Assembly (NCBI GenBank): GCA_030710605.1 | Contig: CP092863.1 | Coordinates: forward strand, 107,370,099 to 107,434,098 | Direction: 5' to 3' | Length of the DNA: 64,000 nt | Origin: Cordylochernes scorpioides | Lineage: Eukaryota; Arthropoda; Arachnida; Pseudoscorpiones; Chernetidae | Shown here: one piece after another, positions 49,236-61,296 of the stretch | How positions within the stretch are numbered: the stretch's first letter is position 1 | How the letters are laid out: each line of letters starts with the position of its first letter | Position numbers and translations under genes: made by a program | Notes under the pieces: generated by a model | Seen by the model: only the letters and a program-made list of their open reading frames with translations | The model's database searches: none | What the model was told of the DNA's origin: nothing

Positions 49236-49691
49236 TGTAGTAAACCCGTTGTGGAATGTGCTGGGCAGTCGTGGTAGTGGGTGCGTGATGTGGGATTCCC
49301 GCACTGGGACAGCAAGAGACAGAGGCAGGTCTAGATGGTAACTTCAAGAGGAAGAGGTAGACCACGGATGAAGACTGTCGCGGATGCCCTAGCCGACCGT
49401 CTCACGGCGTCGCTCTGAAAACAACTACCTGAATAACTCCCTTTGTCCCATTGCTGGCCTCTTTATATACTCTGGGACGCTCGCATATGTGGCGATTCCT
49501 CATTGGCTACTGTAATCACGTTACTTTATGGCGCCAGGTTGTTTTTCGTCTGGCCTTTGTCATCTCTGGTCTACCTCTTTCTTTGTTTTATTTGCTTCCA
49601 TTGTTCGATACATATTTTAATATATAGATATGGGGTTATATAATGAATATCAGAAGAAGGTTGTGAACCATATAACTCAAAATATACTACA
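49236..49691 (-). repeat. 3' LTR of non-autonomous element 2
   Basis: Begins TGTAGTAAACCCG and ends AATATACTACA on the plus strand. Carries ATTGGCTACTGTAATC (inverted CCAAT) and CTTTATATAC (inverted TATA). Confidence 0.9.
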
Positions 49692-52600
49692 GAATGTGCC
49701 CCCGGTGATGAAGGTTTGGTTGGGGGAATGACATGTAATGAATGATAACCTAACAAACCTATTATAAAAAATAAAAGAAATAATTTGTATACAAATTAGT
49801 TAAAATTATTATAAAGTTACAAGTTAAAAAGAGAAAGATGTTGTAATGGTGGTGTATCAATGAGAAAAAAAATCAAGGTTATAAAAATAAAAACGCACAA
49901 AATGAATGATAAAAGATTAAGAAAAAGTATATAATACAACATGGTAAATATGGTAAAATGATTCGTACAAGTAAAATAATATCTTATTGCATAAAATGTG
50001 AGCGGAGAAAAAGTTAGTTTATTGGTTGAACATATAATGTGACGCTAAGGTTGAAAAAGGGAAAGGGGGTATCTGAGCATGTTTCTGCAAGGTAGAATCC
50101 CAAGCATTCTGCAATGCAATGCGAACTTGTTTAAGTGAGGCATTGTTTTCATTAACAGAAGGCCCAAGATATTCCGTCTGCATCGTTAGCTCAGACAGTG
50201 AGAAGAAGTGGGAAGATTGATGGGGTAAAAGGTAGAGGTAGGAGGGTAAGAGGGATGCCTGTTGTCCATAATGATTGTGCCCGGTTGAATTATGAGAAAA
50301 AAAAATGAAAAGTTGAAAAAATGGTGAATTGATATGATGAGTCGGGCGATGAGAAAAAAAAAAATATATATCGCGCTGGATATCCTGAACTCATTATGGG
50401 GAATGGGTATAACGAGGAAGGATTGTTCCAGTCGGATTAATCAATGAAAAAAACAAAAATGTTCGGCAAACTGGAATCCCTTGGAAGGTAGTTGGAGGTT
50501 TGAAGGATGTGGGAAAGGAGAGGTGGATGTAAGAGATTTATTGCTGTCATTTTGATTGTGTCCGGCTTGTGTGATGAAAAGAAATGTTGAAAAATGAAAA
50601 AATGATGAGTCGGACGATGAGAGGAAAAAAAATAAAAATCTAACAGGGTCTCCTGAGCTCACTGTGGGGAAATGTACAGCGAGGAAGGGTCTTCTAGTTA
50701 GTTTAATCAATAAAAAAAAAAAAGAAAATGGCTGACGAACAATAAACTCTTGATGGATGTAAAAGGTTGGGAGGAAAGGTTCATGGGATAGAGTTAGAGG
50801 TTGTAAGGGAAGCGTCAAAAATAACATTTTGAAAATCTATTAAGAAAAATAAAATGATAAATGTTTTATCTGTTTAAGAAATATTATAAATATTGTTAGT
50901 TGTAGGTTCTTTAAAATGGTGCCTAAATTAGTTGAAGTTGTAAAATGCTATGTCTAAAAATAAAAATATTAAAGGTAATAATATATAAAGGGTTGGTTGG
51001 TAGTTGAAGGCATTAATATACAAAATGATATTATCGATTAATAGTGAAATGTTTTATCCACATCTGTAAGTAAAAAAAAAAAACAAAGTCCAACACCACA
51101 AAACTAGGTAAACTGTAAGTCTATTCACAAATAAATGAGAGAAAAGTTAGCAAATCTATTAAATGGGAAATAATTTGGGGCACAAAAATTAGTTACTAGA
51201 ATAAAAATAAAGATAAAGGGGAGTAGTGGTGACACATTGATATAATATTATAAAACTACAAAAAATATATAAGAGGAGTACATAGGAAGGATAAATTTAA
51301 AGTAAACACACACAATAGCGAGAATAAATATTTGGGAAAGTTGGTATACTAGTTTCAGTTTTTTGTTACTTAAGGTGCCTTAAGTATTTACAACATAGTT
51401 TCAGGGATGTAATACAGGAAGGAGGGGAAGTAGAGATAATAAAGTAAAATAAAATATAAAAGAAAATTGACTTAAGCAAAAGGTTTGCGATAGGTAGTGA
51501 CGCAGTGAGGAATAAAGGAAGAAGGTCTGAATTGGTTTCTGCAAAGGACATATCAGGAGTCCTGCCCTGCAATACGAGCTTAGAAGCGAAGCATTGTTTT
51601 CAGGGTTCAGCAATCTCAAGATGTTCAGTAAGTAGCATTAGATCAGATGGGGAAGGTAGGTAAGTTGAAAGAGTAGAAATGGGAAAGGTGGAGTCAAGAG
51701 TTGTCTGTTGCCAATGATGATTGAGCTCGGATTAAAAGTTAAAAAAAAAAGTAATAAAATGGTAAAATGATGGTTGTGATGATGATCCGAGCGTTGAGAA
51801 AAAAAAACAAAAAAAAACTCGAACTGGTCGCCTGAACTCATTGTTGGGAAATGTACAGTGAGGAAGGTAGAGCCAGCTGGTTGAATCAAAATAAAAAAAA
51901 TAAAAGTTTGTTTGGCGAGCAGGAGACTCTTGACTGCGGGAAATATGGAAGGTAAAGGGTACTGTTGCCAATGATGATTGAACAACCCGACATAGTTGAA
52001 TGTAATGAATGATGTTGTCGGGTGATGGAAAAAAAAAAAAGAAATAATCTTTGGATTTCCTGAACTCGTTATCGGGAATTGTATACCGAGGAAGGATGGT
52101 CCAATAGATGAATTAATAATAAAAAAATAAAATGGGTGGCAACAGGAACCCTATGGGAGACTATGAGGTTGAGAGGAGGTGGGTTAAGGAGGTGTGAATA
52201 AGTGGTATAGGATGGGAAGATAGGATCGAGAGAGAGAGGCGTCAATATGAGAAAATAATAATAATCTAATTAAAAAAACAATGATATCAGAAATAAGACG
52301 ATCTTAAGGTATTTTTAAAAATATATAAATGTTATATAAAAAACTCAAATGATGTTTAAAAAGCGTGAATTTGTAACGTTTTAGAATCTATATATGCTGA
52401 CAGATGAAAAAATAGTCGAATAGTAGTATTCCAAATGATTGCTGATGGTCCAATATTCTAAGATATAAGAAGGGACAGTTGGTATAAGGCGTCACTATTA
52501 AAACAAAATGTTTAAGTTAAATTAGCTTAGACGTAGGCCATGGAAAATAAAAACAAATGACGTCAAAGAATATAAGGCCTCAGGTTATATTTATATAGGT

Positions 52601-54285
52601 TGGCCAATGGTTTAGGGATGGAAGGAAAAGAAATATCTTAATGTAAAAGAAATATCCTAAAATATATGGATTGATTCTAAAATATAAAATGGCACACATC
52701 AAGGATCGTAAAAATATAAATGAATAAGATTTTAAAAAATATAGTAAGTATTTAGGTTAGTGTGTTCCCCACGTGATGCAATACTTATAAACGCAAATTA
52801 GACGATGTTTGGAATAGTGTCGTGGCGATGGACGCCATTTTGGGGATTTAATTTTTAAACGGGTTGACAAAACAATAAACTATTCTATAACATTATAAAA
52901 ATAAGATTTGCTATAAAAGGGATTTTATATAATTTTCCTATCCGTTTTAATCTGGCAGGTTGTTTGGTGGACACGAAGTTTAGAATACCGGTGTGCCACT
53001 ATCTTATGTAATCTCTTTGTCCTGCGAGTTGGAGCACGTGTGTACTGAAACTAGAGATGTCAATATGGCCGCCACTGTGGGGGCTGTGGATGACACACCG
53101 CGCGGCGGTAATAAAAACAAACAAGAGATGACAATCACTGTGCCAAATTGTTTTTCTCGACCTTCTGGGATTCTCTAGTTGAAAACCTTAGTTTCTCAGT
53201 AAGTTTTGCGTTAAGATGTTTAGACAAATCGTTGGATTGGAGATTATTAGCGGTGATTAGGTTTATAAAAATTATAAAATAATGAATTTACGAAATTTTT
53301 TAAGAGAAAAGGTTATGGCATGGGTACAAAATACGATAGAGTTTCGTAAATAACAGTTTAACGCAGGTAGGAATGAAATGCGATGGGGTATGGAAATTTT
53401 AAGGTATGATATTTAGTTTTCGCATATTACATTTATAGTTGTATTTGTAATTGTGGGAAAAATGGGAGGCACATTTTGAGATGAGATGATTTAAAATTGA
53501 TATTTATAAAAATACAAATCTAGGACTAGTTTTTAAAACTTTTAAATATTGAGAAATATCAATTGGAATAGTAATAAGTCAAGTAAAATAAAGAGCGTAA
53601 TAAATTTAATTATTAATACTATGGCCATAAATAAGGTACTAAAAAAAAACATACAAATAAGTTTGCTGTGATGATATGAAATAATATGATTCGAGTAATT
53701 AAAATATAATATGATTTTTTATGTAAAATTGAAAGTTGCATATTTGGATAATGCCATTTTAGGTGACTTTAAGAAAGGCATGTAAGATTAATAAATTGGC
53801 AAAAATGCGTGATTGAATATTTCTTAAAATAAAATTGAAAATGATGAATTAAAGTTTATAATTTGATTAAAATAAAGTAAAAAGGATAAATGAGAGTGTG
53901 AAAGTCTTAAAAATTGAATAAAAATGCTATAAAAAAGGTTATAATTGATTTTAAAATGCTTAAGGTGAAAATATAAGAATAAAATTTATGGGGAAAATGG
54001 TAGAAACAAAGTTTAAAGTACCTTGAAATGGCTGATGCTGGCTGGAGTTGATCTCTGGAGATGGCTGTATGGAAGAAGGCTGATTGTTGCGTGGGATACG
54101 TCGAAAAGGGAGATGATGGCTTCCTCCACACGAGGCACGGCTAGTCCCCGAATGGCGTCTGTTAGGCGGCTTACTAGTTCGTCGCAGTGGGGCTGCATGT
54201 TGGTGAGGGCATCCGCGACGTGTTCGTCTTCGACCTTCGTCATCCTCTGCTTGTCCTCAGTCATCCTGTCGACTTTAACGGATTC
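49692..54285 (-). other. Interior of non-autonomous element 2
   Basis: 4.6 kb with no enzyme frame. From the 3' side: ATCACCGGGGG-type block next to the LTR, inverted pyrimidine modules (50100-52160; units near 50300, 50600, 51780 and 52010), AT-rich stretches, a GC-richer segment at 52980-53180 missing from copy 1, and the conserved peptide near the 5' LTR. It is larger than the interior of copy 1 mainly because it has more module units and this extra segment. Confidence 0.7.
54013..54264 (-). CDS. Short conserved protein of the LTR element, copy 2
   Basis: Frame from the conserved MTED start (54264). Reads MTEDKQRMTKVEDEHVADAL, TNMQPHCDELVSRLTDAIRG and LAVPRVEEAIISLFDVSH; the last ~20 residues differ in frame from copy 1, so an indel lies near the end. 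It stays open upstream through the LTR junction as in copy 1. Core identity between the copies is high while flanking noncoding sequence is more diverged. Confidence 0.5.
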   Translation of the reverse strand: MTEDKQRMTKVEDEHVADALTNMQPHCDELVSRLTDAIRGLAVPRVEEAIISLFDVSHATISLLPYSHLQRSTPASISHFKVL

Positions 54286-54741
54286 TGTAGTAAACCCGTT
54301 GTGGAATGTGCTGGGCAGTCGTGGTAGTGGGTGCGTGATGTGGGATTCCCGCACTGGGACAGCAAGAGACAGAGGCAGGTCTAGATGGTAACTTCAAGAG
54401 GAAGAGGTAGACCACGGATGAAGACTGTCGCGGATGCCCTAGCCGACCGTCTCACGGCGTCGCTCTGAAAACAACTACCTGAATAACTCCCTTTGTCCCA
54501 TTGCTGGCCTCTTTATATACTCTGGGACGCTCGCATATGTGGCGATTCCTCATTGGCTACTGTAATCACGTTACTTTATGGCGCCAGGTTGTTTTTCGTC
54601 TGGCCTTTGTCATCTCTGGTCTACCTCTTTCTTTGTTTTATTTGCTTCCATTGTTCGATACATATTTTAATATATAGATATGGGGTTATATAATGAATAT
54701 CAGAAGAAGGTTGTGAACCATATAACTCAAAATATACTACA
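54286..54741 (-). repeat. 5' LTR of non-autonomous element 2
   Basis: Apparently identical to 49236-49691. Would drive minus-strand transcription from its TATA box. Confidence 0.9.
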
Positions 54742-54745
54742 TATA

Positions 54746-54975
54746 TATTGCGTATGATATTGTTTTTTACAGCACAATACAACAATGTTGGCAAGTTTCT
54801 CTAGAGTGGAATGTCGAGGTGACGAATCCACTCCAGGGCCTCCTCTGTGCACCGGTGGATATCCCCAAGTGTTCCCTGGAAGAATCTTCGAGGACAGTCC
54901 CTTAGGATATGGTGCATTGTTTGTATTTGTCCACAGTCGCAGTTCTGGTCTGGACTCATGTTCCACTTATTTAAA
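54746..54975 (-). pseudogene. LINE ORF2 C-terminal fragment
   Basis: Minus strand: NKWNMSPDQNCDCGQIQTMH, HILRDCPRRFFQGTLGDIH, then TEEALEWIRHLDIPL and stop. The CDCG-x2-QTMHHIL-x-DCP motif and the AL-x-WI-x-x-LDI end are classic for the C-terminus of non-LTR retrotransposon ORF2. It is followed by a short UTR, and LTR element 2 inserted just beyond. Confidence 0.75.
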
Positions 54976-54989
54976 CTTTAATAATTTAT

Positions 54990-55345
54990 AGCTTGTAGCA
55001 TGTATATCGGGATTCAGACAATAACTCTGAAATATACACTCATGAACAAAACTAAGGAAGTTGTACCTTTTACCATGTATATCGGGATTCAGACAATAAC
55101 TCTGAAAGATACACTCATGGACAAAACTTAAGGAAGTTGTACCTTTTAGCATGTATATCAGGATTCAGACAATAACTCTGAAAGATATTACAGTAACATT
55201 TATTGAAGACACACGAGATAACCAAGTGTAAACAAAGGTGACTCTGCCTCCTTCAAAAATTAAATAAATAAATAAATCATTGACGACCGGCGACATCAAA
55301 GACTTTCCACTTCCTTTAGTTTTTTCTATGAGTGTAATAAAACGG
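54990..55345. repeat. 76-bp minisatellite (about 3 units) with hairpin module
   Basis: Units at 54990-55190 then GATATTACAGTAACATTTAT, GAAGACACACGAGATAACCA and GACGACCGGCGACATCAAAG, ending CTTTTTCTATGAGTGT-like words near 55330, the inverted terminal sequence. It shows the complete small form of the element: terminal word, hairpin module, few units. Confidence 0.8.
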
Positions 55346-55444
55346 TCTGTTGGATTGGCCAAAACGTTAAGAGGATATTACACTGATATTCATAATAATC
55401 CTAATATATTTTTCATAAGTAAGAAAAATTGTTTATATATATAA

Positions 55445-55662
55445 AGAAAATTTGAAACTATTATAGATACGTATGATTCTTTTTAAAAATTGAACAATTT
55501 CTACTTAACTTACTGGAATGTAAAAATTAATGGGAGAGCCTGGCTCATCAATGGTGAACCCTACCAGCGGTTTCACCAGTTTAATCTACCATACCGCTAT
55601 TAAATTGTTTAATATTTTAAAAATAATCATACATATCTATAATAGTTTTGAATTTTCATAAC
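55445..55662. repeat. Foldback repeat, second full copy of the 29937 family
   Basis: Arms AAACTATTATAGATACGTAT, GATTC...AATTGAACAATTTCTA against AAATTGTTTAATATTTTAAA, AATAATCATACATATCTATA, core on the minus strand CTGGTGAAACCGCTGGTAGG then GTTCACCATTGATGAGCCAG. Confidence 0.7.
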
Positions 55663-56332
55663 AGATATCGCGATAATGTATCATCATATATTAAAAAAGT
55701 AACTAAAAATGACATCATTATTGTATTATAGTGTAAAAATCAATTCTTGGAATGTGTGAAAGTATTTTTTGATGACGTCAGTACAACCAGTCGTCAATTA
55801 TTAACAACACTATCTACAGCTAGGGAATATCGAACAAACAAGTAAAGAAATATTTTAAAGATGATTTTACAAATACAGAGTAATATATATTTTTATAATC
55901 TGTTTGATATATTCATTGAATGATATTAAATTAATTAATAAATTATTTCTTCTTCGTCAGAGTATAATAGAGAGATATAACAGAGAATTAACTAATCAAA
56001 TCTTGTCCATCACACACAAGCCAGGCAAGGGGTAACGATATATCGTATCATAGAGAGAGAGAGGGATCAAGTCCAGTAAATTAGTCGTCTGATACCTCCC
56101 CAGCTAATCATCTCCCCACTCCATTAATTATACCCCACCTACTTCCTAGTGGTAATATGGCGTAATGCTGGGATTTAGGCTTCGTACTCACTACTTTATA
56201 ACAGCTGCTATAATATATAGCAGAAATGTCACCTCATTTTGTCAACAAATTGTCTTCATATCTTTTATGTTGTTTCTTAAAGAACAAAAATGAGTAGTAT
56301 TGACAAAAATTTAGATAACAATTCTATATTCA
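55663..56332. other. Spacer, nothing recognised
   Basis: AT-rich sequence with a GAGA run near 56055; no gene or repeat assigned. Confidence 0.45.
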
Positions 56333-56748
56333 GTTACGAGCGTCATTCCTCATCTCCTAATCAACTCTGTCACCGTTTGCTTTTTTTTTTTTGGAATGGC
56401 GCCCTCCTATTGGTTGGCTACGATCACGCCACCTTTGCCGCCCCCCCCCCCCCCCCATCATGCCTCCCCCACTCGCTTTTTCGTTTTTGTAACTGTTGTG
56501 TTGGAGCGGGTCGCTCCTTAAATAAATGATTTATTAGTTAGTAACTAAATGGAATCCTCTCTTTCTTTTTCCCAGTATGAGACGCCTACGGAAGCCAACA
56601 GTACATAGACAGATAAAGCACATAGGCTATAGTTATTAACTAATATATGCATTTATTTAAGGCGCCAATTTATAATTGTAACAAATAGTATTTGAATAAA
56701 AACATTCAATCGGGTAAAACACGGGCGTTGCCCGGGTCATTCGGCTAG
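56333..56748 (+). mobile_element. Helitron-type element, family A, copy 5
   Basis: Starts TCTATATTCAGTTACGAGCG and ends GCCCGGGTCATTCGGCTAG before T. Has a run of 15 C near 56442-56456 in the GCCCCCC block and both arms of the ATGCAT inverted pair. Confidence 0.85.
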
Positions 56749-56756
56749 TAGCTAAT

Positions 56757-56850
56757 AAAAAGGCATATATTGGATTGAATAAAAGATTTATTTGTCAATA
56801 TTTCGGTTAGCTAAACGCCAACCTTTATCAAGACATTACGTTTTGTATAA
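56757..56850 (+). repeat. MITE end, GCCAACC family
   Basis: AAAAAGGCATATATTGGATT, ATATTTCGGTTAGCTAAACG, CCAACCTTTATCAAGACATT. Closest to the copy at 14409-14510. Confidence 0.65.
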
Positions 56851-56929
56851 ACAAACTCATCGCCGCATAGTGTCATTATAATACAGTTAAAACAATATTT
56901 TAAAAATATGATATATCATACATAATTAT

Positions 56930-57465
56930 CAGGCATAAATATAGTTTTATGCATGAATGGATCAAAGGTCTCAATTCATTTCTAATCATGGAAATATCAG
57001 AAGCGTTTTAAAAAGAATTAAAGCAGTGGAAGACTCGAGCTGTTTTTGTGGACATGAAGAACAAACCTCAATACATCTTTTACTGGATTGTCCTCTTTTT
57101 CAAGACTATAGAATCGAAAATAATTTAATAGTAACAGATTCAAGTATTTTTATTTCCAGTAAAGAAATGTATATTAAATTCAATACCTTTTGTAGATATA
57201 TTTTAAATTATATAGCAACAAATATCTTTTAAGTAACTGATAAATTATATTATGCTGATTGTACATATTGCCAGACACTTCTTTCTTTTGTACACAGGTA
57301 TTTTTTCTCTTTCTCATTGTTAACATCATATGATTATTCTATTCACGGCCTAAAATTATTGTATATATATGTATATACAAATGTAAAGACATACATGTAT
57401 GACAGCGTAAGTGTCCCTAGGGGGACATAGCGCTTTAAATTGAAATAAAATAAGGTAAATGTTGG
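56930..57465 (+). pseudogene. LINE 3' end with C-terminal coding part and UTR
   Basis: A frame ending at 57232 reads MDQRSQFISNHGNIRSVLKR, IKAVEDSSCFCGHEEQTSIH and LLLDCPLFQDYRIENN. The SCFCG-x-EEQTSIHLLLDCP motif (C-x-C-x6-H-x4-C) is the C-terminal cysteine-histidine motif of Jockey/I-like LINE ORF2. The ATG at 56957 is only the first in the remnant. A UTR follows with TAGCGCTTTAAATTGAAATA and AAATAAGG, ending near 57465. Confidence 0.75.
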
Positions 57466-57954
57466 TAGGTTGATTTGACCATATATTATTATAGATTGAT
57501 TCTTGGAAGATGGATGATATTGGACAGAAAATCTCAAATGGATCCTAAAGAACTGATTCAGATAAGAAATGCCTGAGTTAAAAACAGTATTACAAGGCAG
57601 TCAGCTCTTTTATTCCAGAGTCAGCAACAAAGAAGGCAACCATTGGAACCTCACTTATCTTAACCCTACAGCCAAACTGGGAATTATTGTAAAAGTACGG
57701 AAGAAAATATATGCAAAATAGGCAACCTTTCATTTATATCAAAAGATAGACTTAGCTTTTTAACTCGGGTATATGTATATTGTCGCACAGTTTGTTAGCT
57801 TCTTGTGAAAACTTAACAATCAAAGTTGTGACGAGGTACAAATATTTCTTATATTTATAAAGTTCATTGACATTTATCTTTATATAAATTTTGTAACAAT
57901 TTAAAATTTTCGGCAATGTGTCTTTTTTATATATGTCATCAAATATGATCTCTA
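57466..57954. other. Spacer, nothing recognised
   Basis: No gene or repeat that I can assign. Confidence 0.4.
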
Positions 57955-58250
57955 AAAACCTTACTGCAATGAAAAAAGTTATTGAATGAGAGGGCTTGGT
58001 TCATCAGAGGTTTCGGCAAATTATTCTCAAGAACGCTCTACTTCGAGAACAAAAAAATACCTATATATTTACATATCGATTTTTTACAATATAATGCGGC
58101 TTATGATTGTAGAACATTTGGAAATTATCCCGCATGTGTTTCTTTCAAACGAAAAATCGAAATTTATTTTAAGGAGAAATAACGATTATTTTTAGTCTTG
58201 GGGATGAAGTATGAAAGGATGAATTATGAAGAGCAATGATATAAAGGGAA
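57955..58250. repeat. Foldback and MITE-arm fragments
   Basis: 57955-58050 has GAGGGCTTGGTTCATCAGAG and GTTTCGGCAAATTATTC, a partial core of the 29937 family. 58110-58250 matches one arm of 1296-1462 with TCCCGCATGTGTTTC and TTTATTTTAAGGAGAAATAA. Confidence 0.55.
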
Positions 58251-58464
58251 ATATACATTTTTCTTGTTCATAATAAATTATTTAAAAGAGAATAAATGGA
58301 GAGAGAAAATAATGAGTCAAGTAGAGAAAGGTGATGAAAAACAAAAATATAAGAAAGGTTTCAAGGTAATTTATTTTAAACAAAACATTACAATTTCTAC
58401 GCATATTATATTGAATTTTAAAAAGTTTGGAATAAAATGATAAATATAGTATATTATCATATTT

Positions 58465-58985
58465 AGACTCATAGACTTAAGTAAGTTGTACCTTTTAACA
58501 TGTATATCGAGATTCAGACAATAACTCTGAAAGATACACTCATGGACAAAACTTAAGGAATTTGTACCTTTTAACATGTATATCGGGATTCAGACAATAA
58601 CTCTGAAAGATACACTCATGGACAAAACTTAAGGAAGTTGTACCTTTTAGCATATATATCGGGATTCAGACAATAACTCTGAAAGATACACTCATGGACA
58701 AAACTTAAGGAAGTTGTACCTTTTAGCATGTATATCGGGATTCAGACAATAACTCTGTAAGTAACACTCATGGACAAAACTTAAGGAAGTTTTACCTTTT
58801 AGCATGTATATCGGGATTCAGACAATAACTCTGAAAGATATTTGATACACAGTTAACTTATTTGAAAACACATGTGATAACCAAGTATGGACAAAATTGC
58901 CTCTGTCTCCTTCAAAAAAAATAGACGACCGGCGACATCAAAGACTTTACACTTCCTTAAATTTTGTCCAAGAATGTACACTGTA
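58465..58985. repeat. 76-bp minisatellite (about 5 units) with hairpin module
   Basis: Units 58465-58840, then the module with GATAACCAAGTATGGACAAA, GCCTCTGTCTCCTTCAAAAA, GACGACCGGCGACATCAAAG and TTCCTTAAATTTTGTCCAAG at the far end. Confidence 0.82.
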
Positions 58986-59247
58986 TGAGTTTAAACATTC
59001 GGAATTATTTCTTCAAAAAGCCTATATTAGAAATATTTTAGAGTTCTTTCAATATGGAAACAAAAAGGTCATTTAATTTTGATAACCATTCTCTAATTAA
59101 TTATAAGAACACATAAGCGTTAAATAGCAATGCTAGTTATAATAATTATACTAATAAATAAATAAAATAGCAAATAAGTTTGTCGGAATAACAGGATCAG
59201 GGCTCCAATGATACCGCTCATCTTAAAGTTAAAAACACAAATAACTT

Positions 59248-59556
59248 TTTTTTAATAACCCACATGCACGTTGTACAGATCATGATAATCATGGTGGGTA
59301 GTATTTAGCGACTGCTTTTACTGTAAATGCATCACATGTCTACATATGTAGAATGCAGTTCGACTTTTGCACTTACAAATGTGCTAGAGCCCCGTTTGGT
59401 TACTTGCACTCGCTGGTGGGGTTGGACTTTCACAGAATCGGGGGCTATTGGAGCTTTTTTTTTTAATTAGAGAAAAAAGTGCCCAATACGGGATTCGATC
59501 CCGGGTCGTAGCAGTCAAAATCCAACGGTTTAGATCACCCTTCCATCGACCCCCTT
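59248..59556 (-). mobile_element. tRNA-derived SINE, copy 6 (complete)
   Basis: Minus strand: head GGGGGTCGATGGAAGGGTGA, B box CCCGGGATCGAATCCCG-like region, body, CCATGATTATCATGA, and T-run on the plus strand. Perfect 11-bp target duplication ACAAATAACTT (59237-59247 and 59557-59567). Confidence 0.88.
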
Positions 59557-59734
59557 ACAAATAACTTGGTTAAAGTAGGTCTTGTTTCAATTGAAATGTT
59601 TTTGTAACTATTAGCTTAACTAACATTTTAACTATTCATACTGAAAGTAGATAAAACTATTGAAAAGGCGTTGGTCCTGAGTGGGTAAATTCTTTTGGTG
59701 TCGTGAATTCAATCTCCGAATTAGTGTGTTGAAG

Positions 59735-59897
59735 TATTATGCAAATATACACAAGTTGTATGCAAATATAGGGAGGAATTATGCAAATATAGGAAAGCAT
59801 TATGCAAATATAGGAAAGCATTATGCAAATATAGGAAAGCATTATGCAAATATAGGCAAGTATTATGCAAATATACGGAAGTATTATGCAAATATAT
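59735..59897 (+). repeat. Tandem array of ~21-bp units containing ATGCAAAT
   Basis: Eight units like ATTATGCAAATATAGGAAAG. Each includes ATGCAAAT, the octamer recognised by POU-domain factors. The central units are 21 bp and near identical; outer units vary in length and sequence. Because 21 is a multiple of three the array is open in several frames (YANIGKH repeats), which does not imply coding. Confidence 0.85.
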
Positions 59898-60013
59898 AAT
59901 TGATAAGGAAAATATGAAAGAGGGTATATGTTTGAAATGATAGATTTAATAGACATTTAAAAACCTATATAGAAGCGTTTTGAAAATAGAGCAATCCATA
60001 AATAAATCTTTAA

Positions 60014-60078
60014 TTAAAAAGGCATATATATAAAAAAGGTAAAATAAATGATATTTTGATCCAATATATGCCTTTTTA
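60014..60078. repeat. Short MITE remnant
   Basis: AATTAAAAAGGCATATATA at the left and TGATCCAATATATGCCTTTT at the right are the two ends of the 29651 MITE family with almost the whole centre deleted. Confidence 0.7.
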
Positions 60079-60099
60079 ATTAAATATAGAAGCGTGTAA

Positions 60100-60965
60100 C
60101 AGAAAAAAAAAACAAATATCCAGATAAAGAAAGGTTACCTCTCCCGTCAAAATAAACGCCACAACTAAACGATATCTATTGACCGTCTTTGTGTTTTTTA
60201 TTATTATTAAAAGAGGTAATTTTTTTATGAATAAATTCACACACAAAATCCTTTATTAGGGACTTGCTCCATACAGATTCTCCCAATTGGGTAAGGTAAT
60301 AATCATCTTGTGTTATTTACATAGAAATTGAACTGGCTTTATTCTTCATCTCAAAGTCATTCACTTGTTGACTGGTCCTTACATAATGATGATCTAAAAA
60401 AAATAAAATAAGCTATTGCATTAGATTTATTCGCTGATATTTTTGAAAGCAATACGTAGGTTGAAATGTTGGTACATTTAATTTGTTGATATAGGGCCTT
60501 CCTCTCTACATCAAGGGCTGTATAATTAAGCAGGTAATGGGGGATTTCTTCAGTAATTTCTTGTCACACAGTGTACTTATTAAGTTTTTGGGTTCAAACG
60601 TCAGAACGTGGTCCTTAGACATAACTGACTTTCAGTAAACGACAATTTTGATAAAGTGGTCTGATGTCTACTGACGTACTGACCGACGACTCAATGGCAT
60701 ATTTTTATCGACTTTCCGGGATTTCTGGTCGATCAAACCTTTCAGAACTTATTACTCCAAGATAGAACACGGAAGTGTCATTTGTTAATGACGTGTCTTT
60801 AAGGTGAAGATATAATGGTTAAATTGAGACCGAACAATATATTATAAGGAAAATTTCGGTAATGTATTTCAATATTGTATCCCTACTAACCTTTCTAAAC
60901 CTCTATATTTTTGTATAGTTATGTAAGTTATTTATGCATGAACACAATATTTATATATAAAAAAT
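60100..60965. other. Spacer with a Penelope-like scrap
   Basis: 60130-60190 has GGTTACCTCTCCCGTCAAAA and AACGATATCTATTGACCG, the border of the Penelope-like repeat. The rest has no gene or repeat that I recognise. Confidence 0.4.
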
Positions 60966-61190
60966 AGACACTTCGTCCAGTTGGAGTTTTTTTATATTCT
61001 CAACGTTTCTACAAAAAAATTGTCTTTGTTAGGAGAAGTAAATAAAAATAAAGCATTTGGCAAGGCGTTAAAAGGAACAATTTTTAACGCCTTGCCAAAT
61101 GCTTTATTTTTATTTACTTCTCCTAACGAAGACAAATTTTTTTTGTCGAAACGTTGAGAAAATAAAAACTCCAACTGACCGAAGTGTCTA
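60966..61190. repeat. Foldback repeat, centre about 61079
   Basis: Arms AGACACTTCGTCCAGTTGGA, TTCTCAACGTTTC, AGGAGAAGTAAATAAAAATA, AAGCATTTGGCAAGGCGTTA and their complements, with an 8-nt spacer. The right arm reads CTAACGAAGAC, then GTCGAAACGTTGAG, a hammerhead-like order with a mutated first box. Confidence 0.75.
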
Positions 61191-61296
61191 TTTTTTATAT
61201 AAATATGAATACCGGCCAGGCAACGTCTATCTTCACGATGAACCCAATAGTGTTTTATAAAATAAATAAAGTTTCCAGGGTTAAGTTTCTTGTGAA

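Larger units (their letters stand above)
49236..54741 (-). mobile_element. Large non-autonomous LTR retrotransposon, copy 2
   Basis: 5506 bp on the minus strand with two 456-bp LTRs (49236-49691, 54286-54741) that appear identical, and TATA on both sides (49232-49235, 54742-54745). Same family as 1809-6508: the LTR ends, promoter, short peptide, primer-side block GAATCCGTTAAAGTC and internal modules are shared, but the LTR is 137 bp shorter. About 50 bp to several hundred bp of private sequence lie inside (for example the GC-richer part at 52980-53180). No enzyme genes. Insertion is very recent by LTR identity. Confidence 0.88.

Noticed and set aside
53160-53175. Second U2-like word (TTTTTCTCGACCTTCTGGGA)
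   Set aside because: Only a short partial resemblance to U2; it lies in private sequence of LTR element 2 with no further match.
59735-59897. CRISPR-like direct repeats
   Set aside because: Eukaryotic context, units adjoin without unique spacers, and no Cas genes are present.
59681-59899. Repeat protein with seven-residue units
   Set aside because: Produced by the 21-bp DNA repeat being divisible by three; open on both strands and no initiation context.
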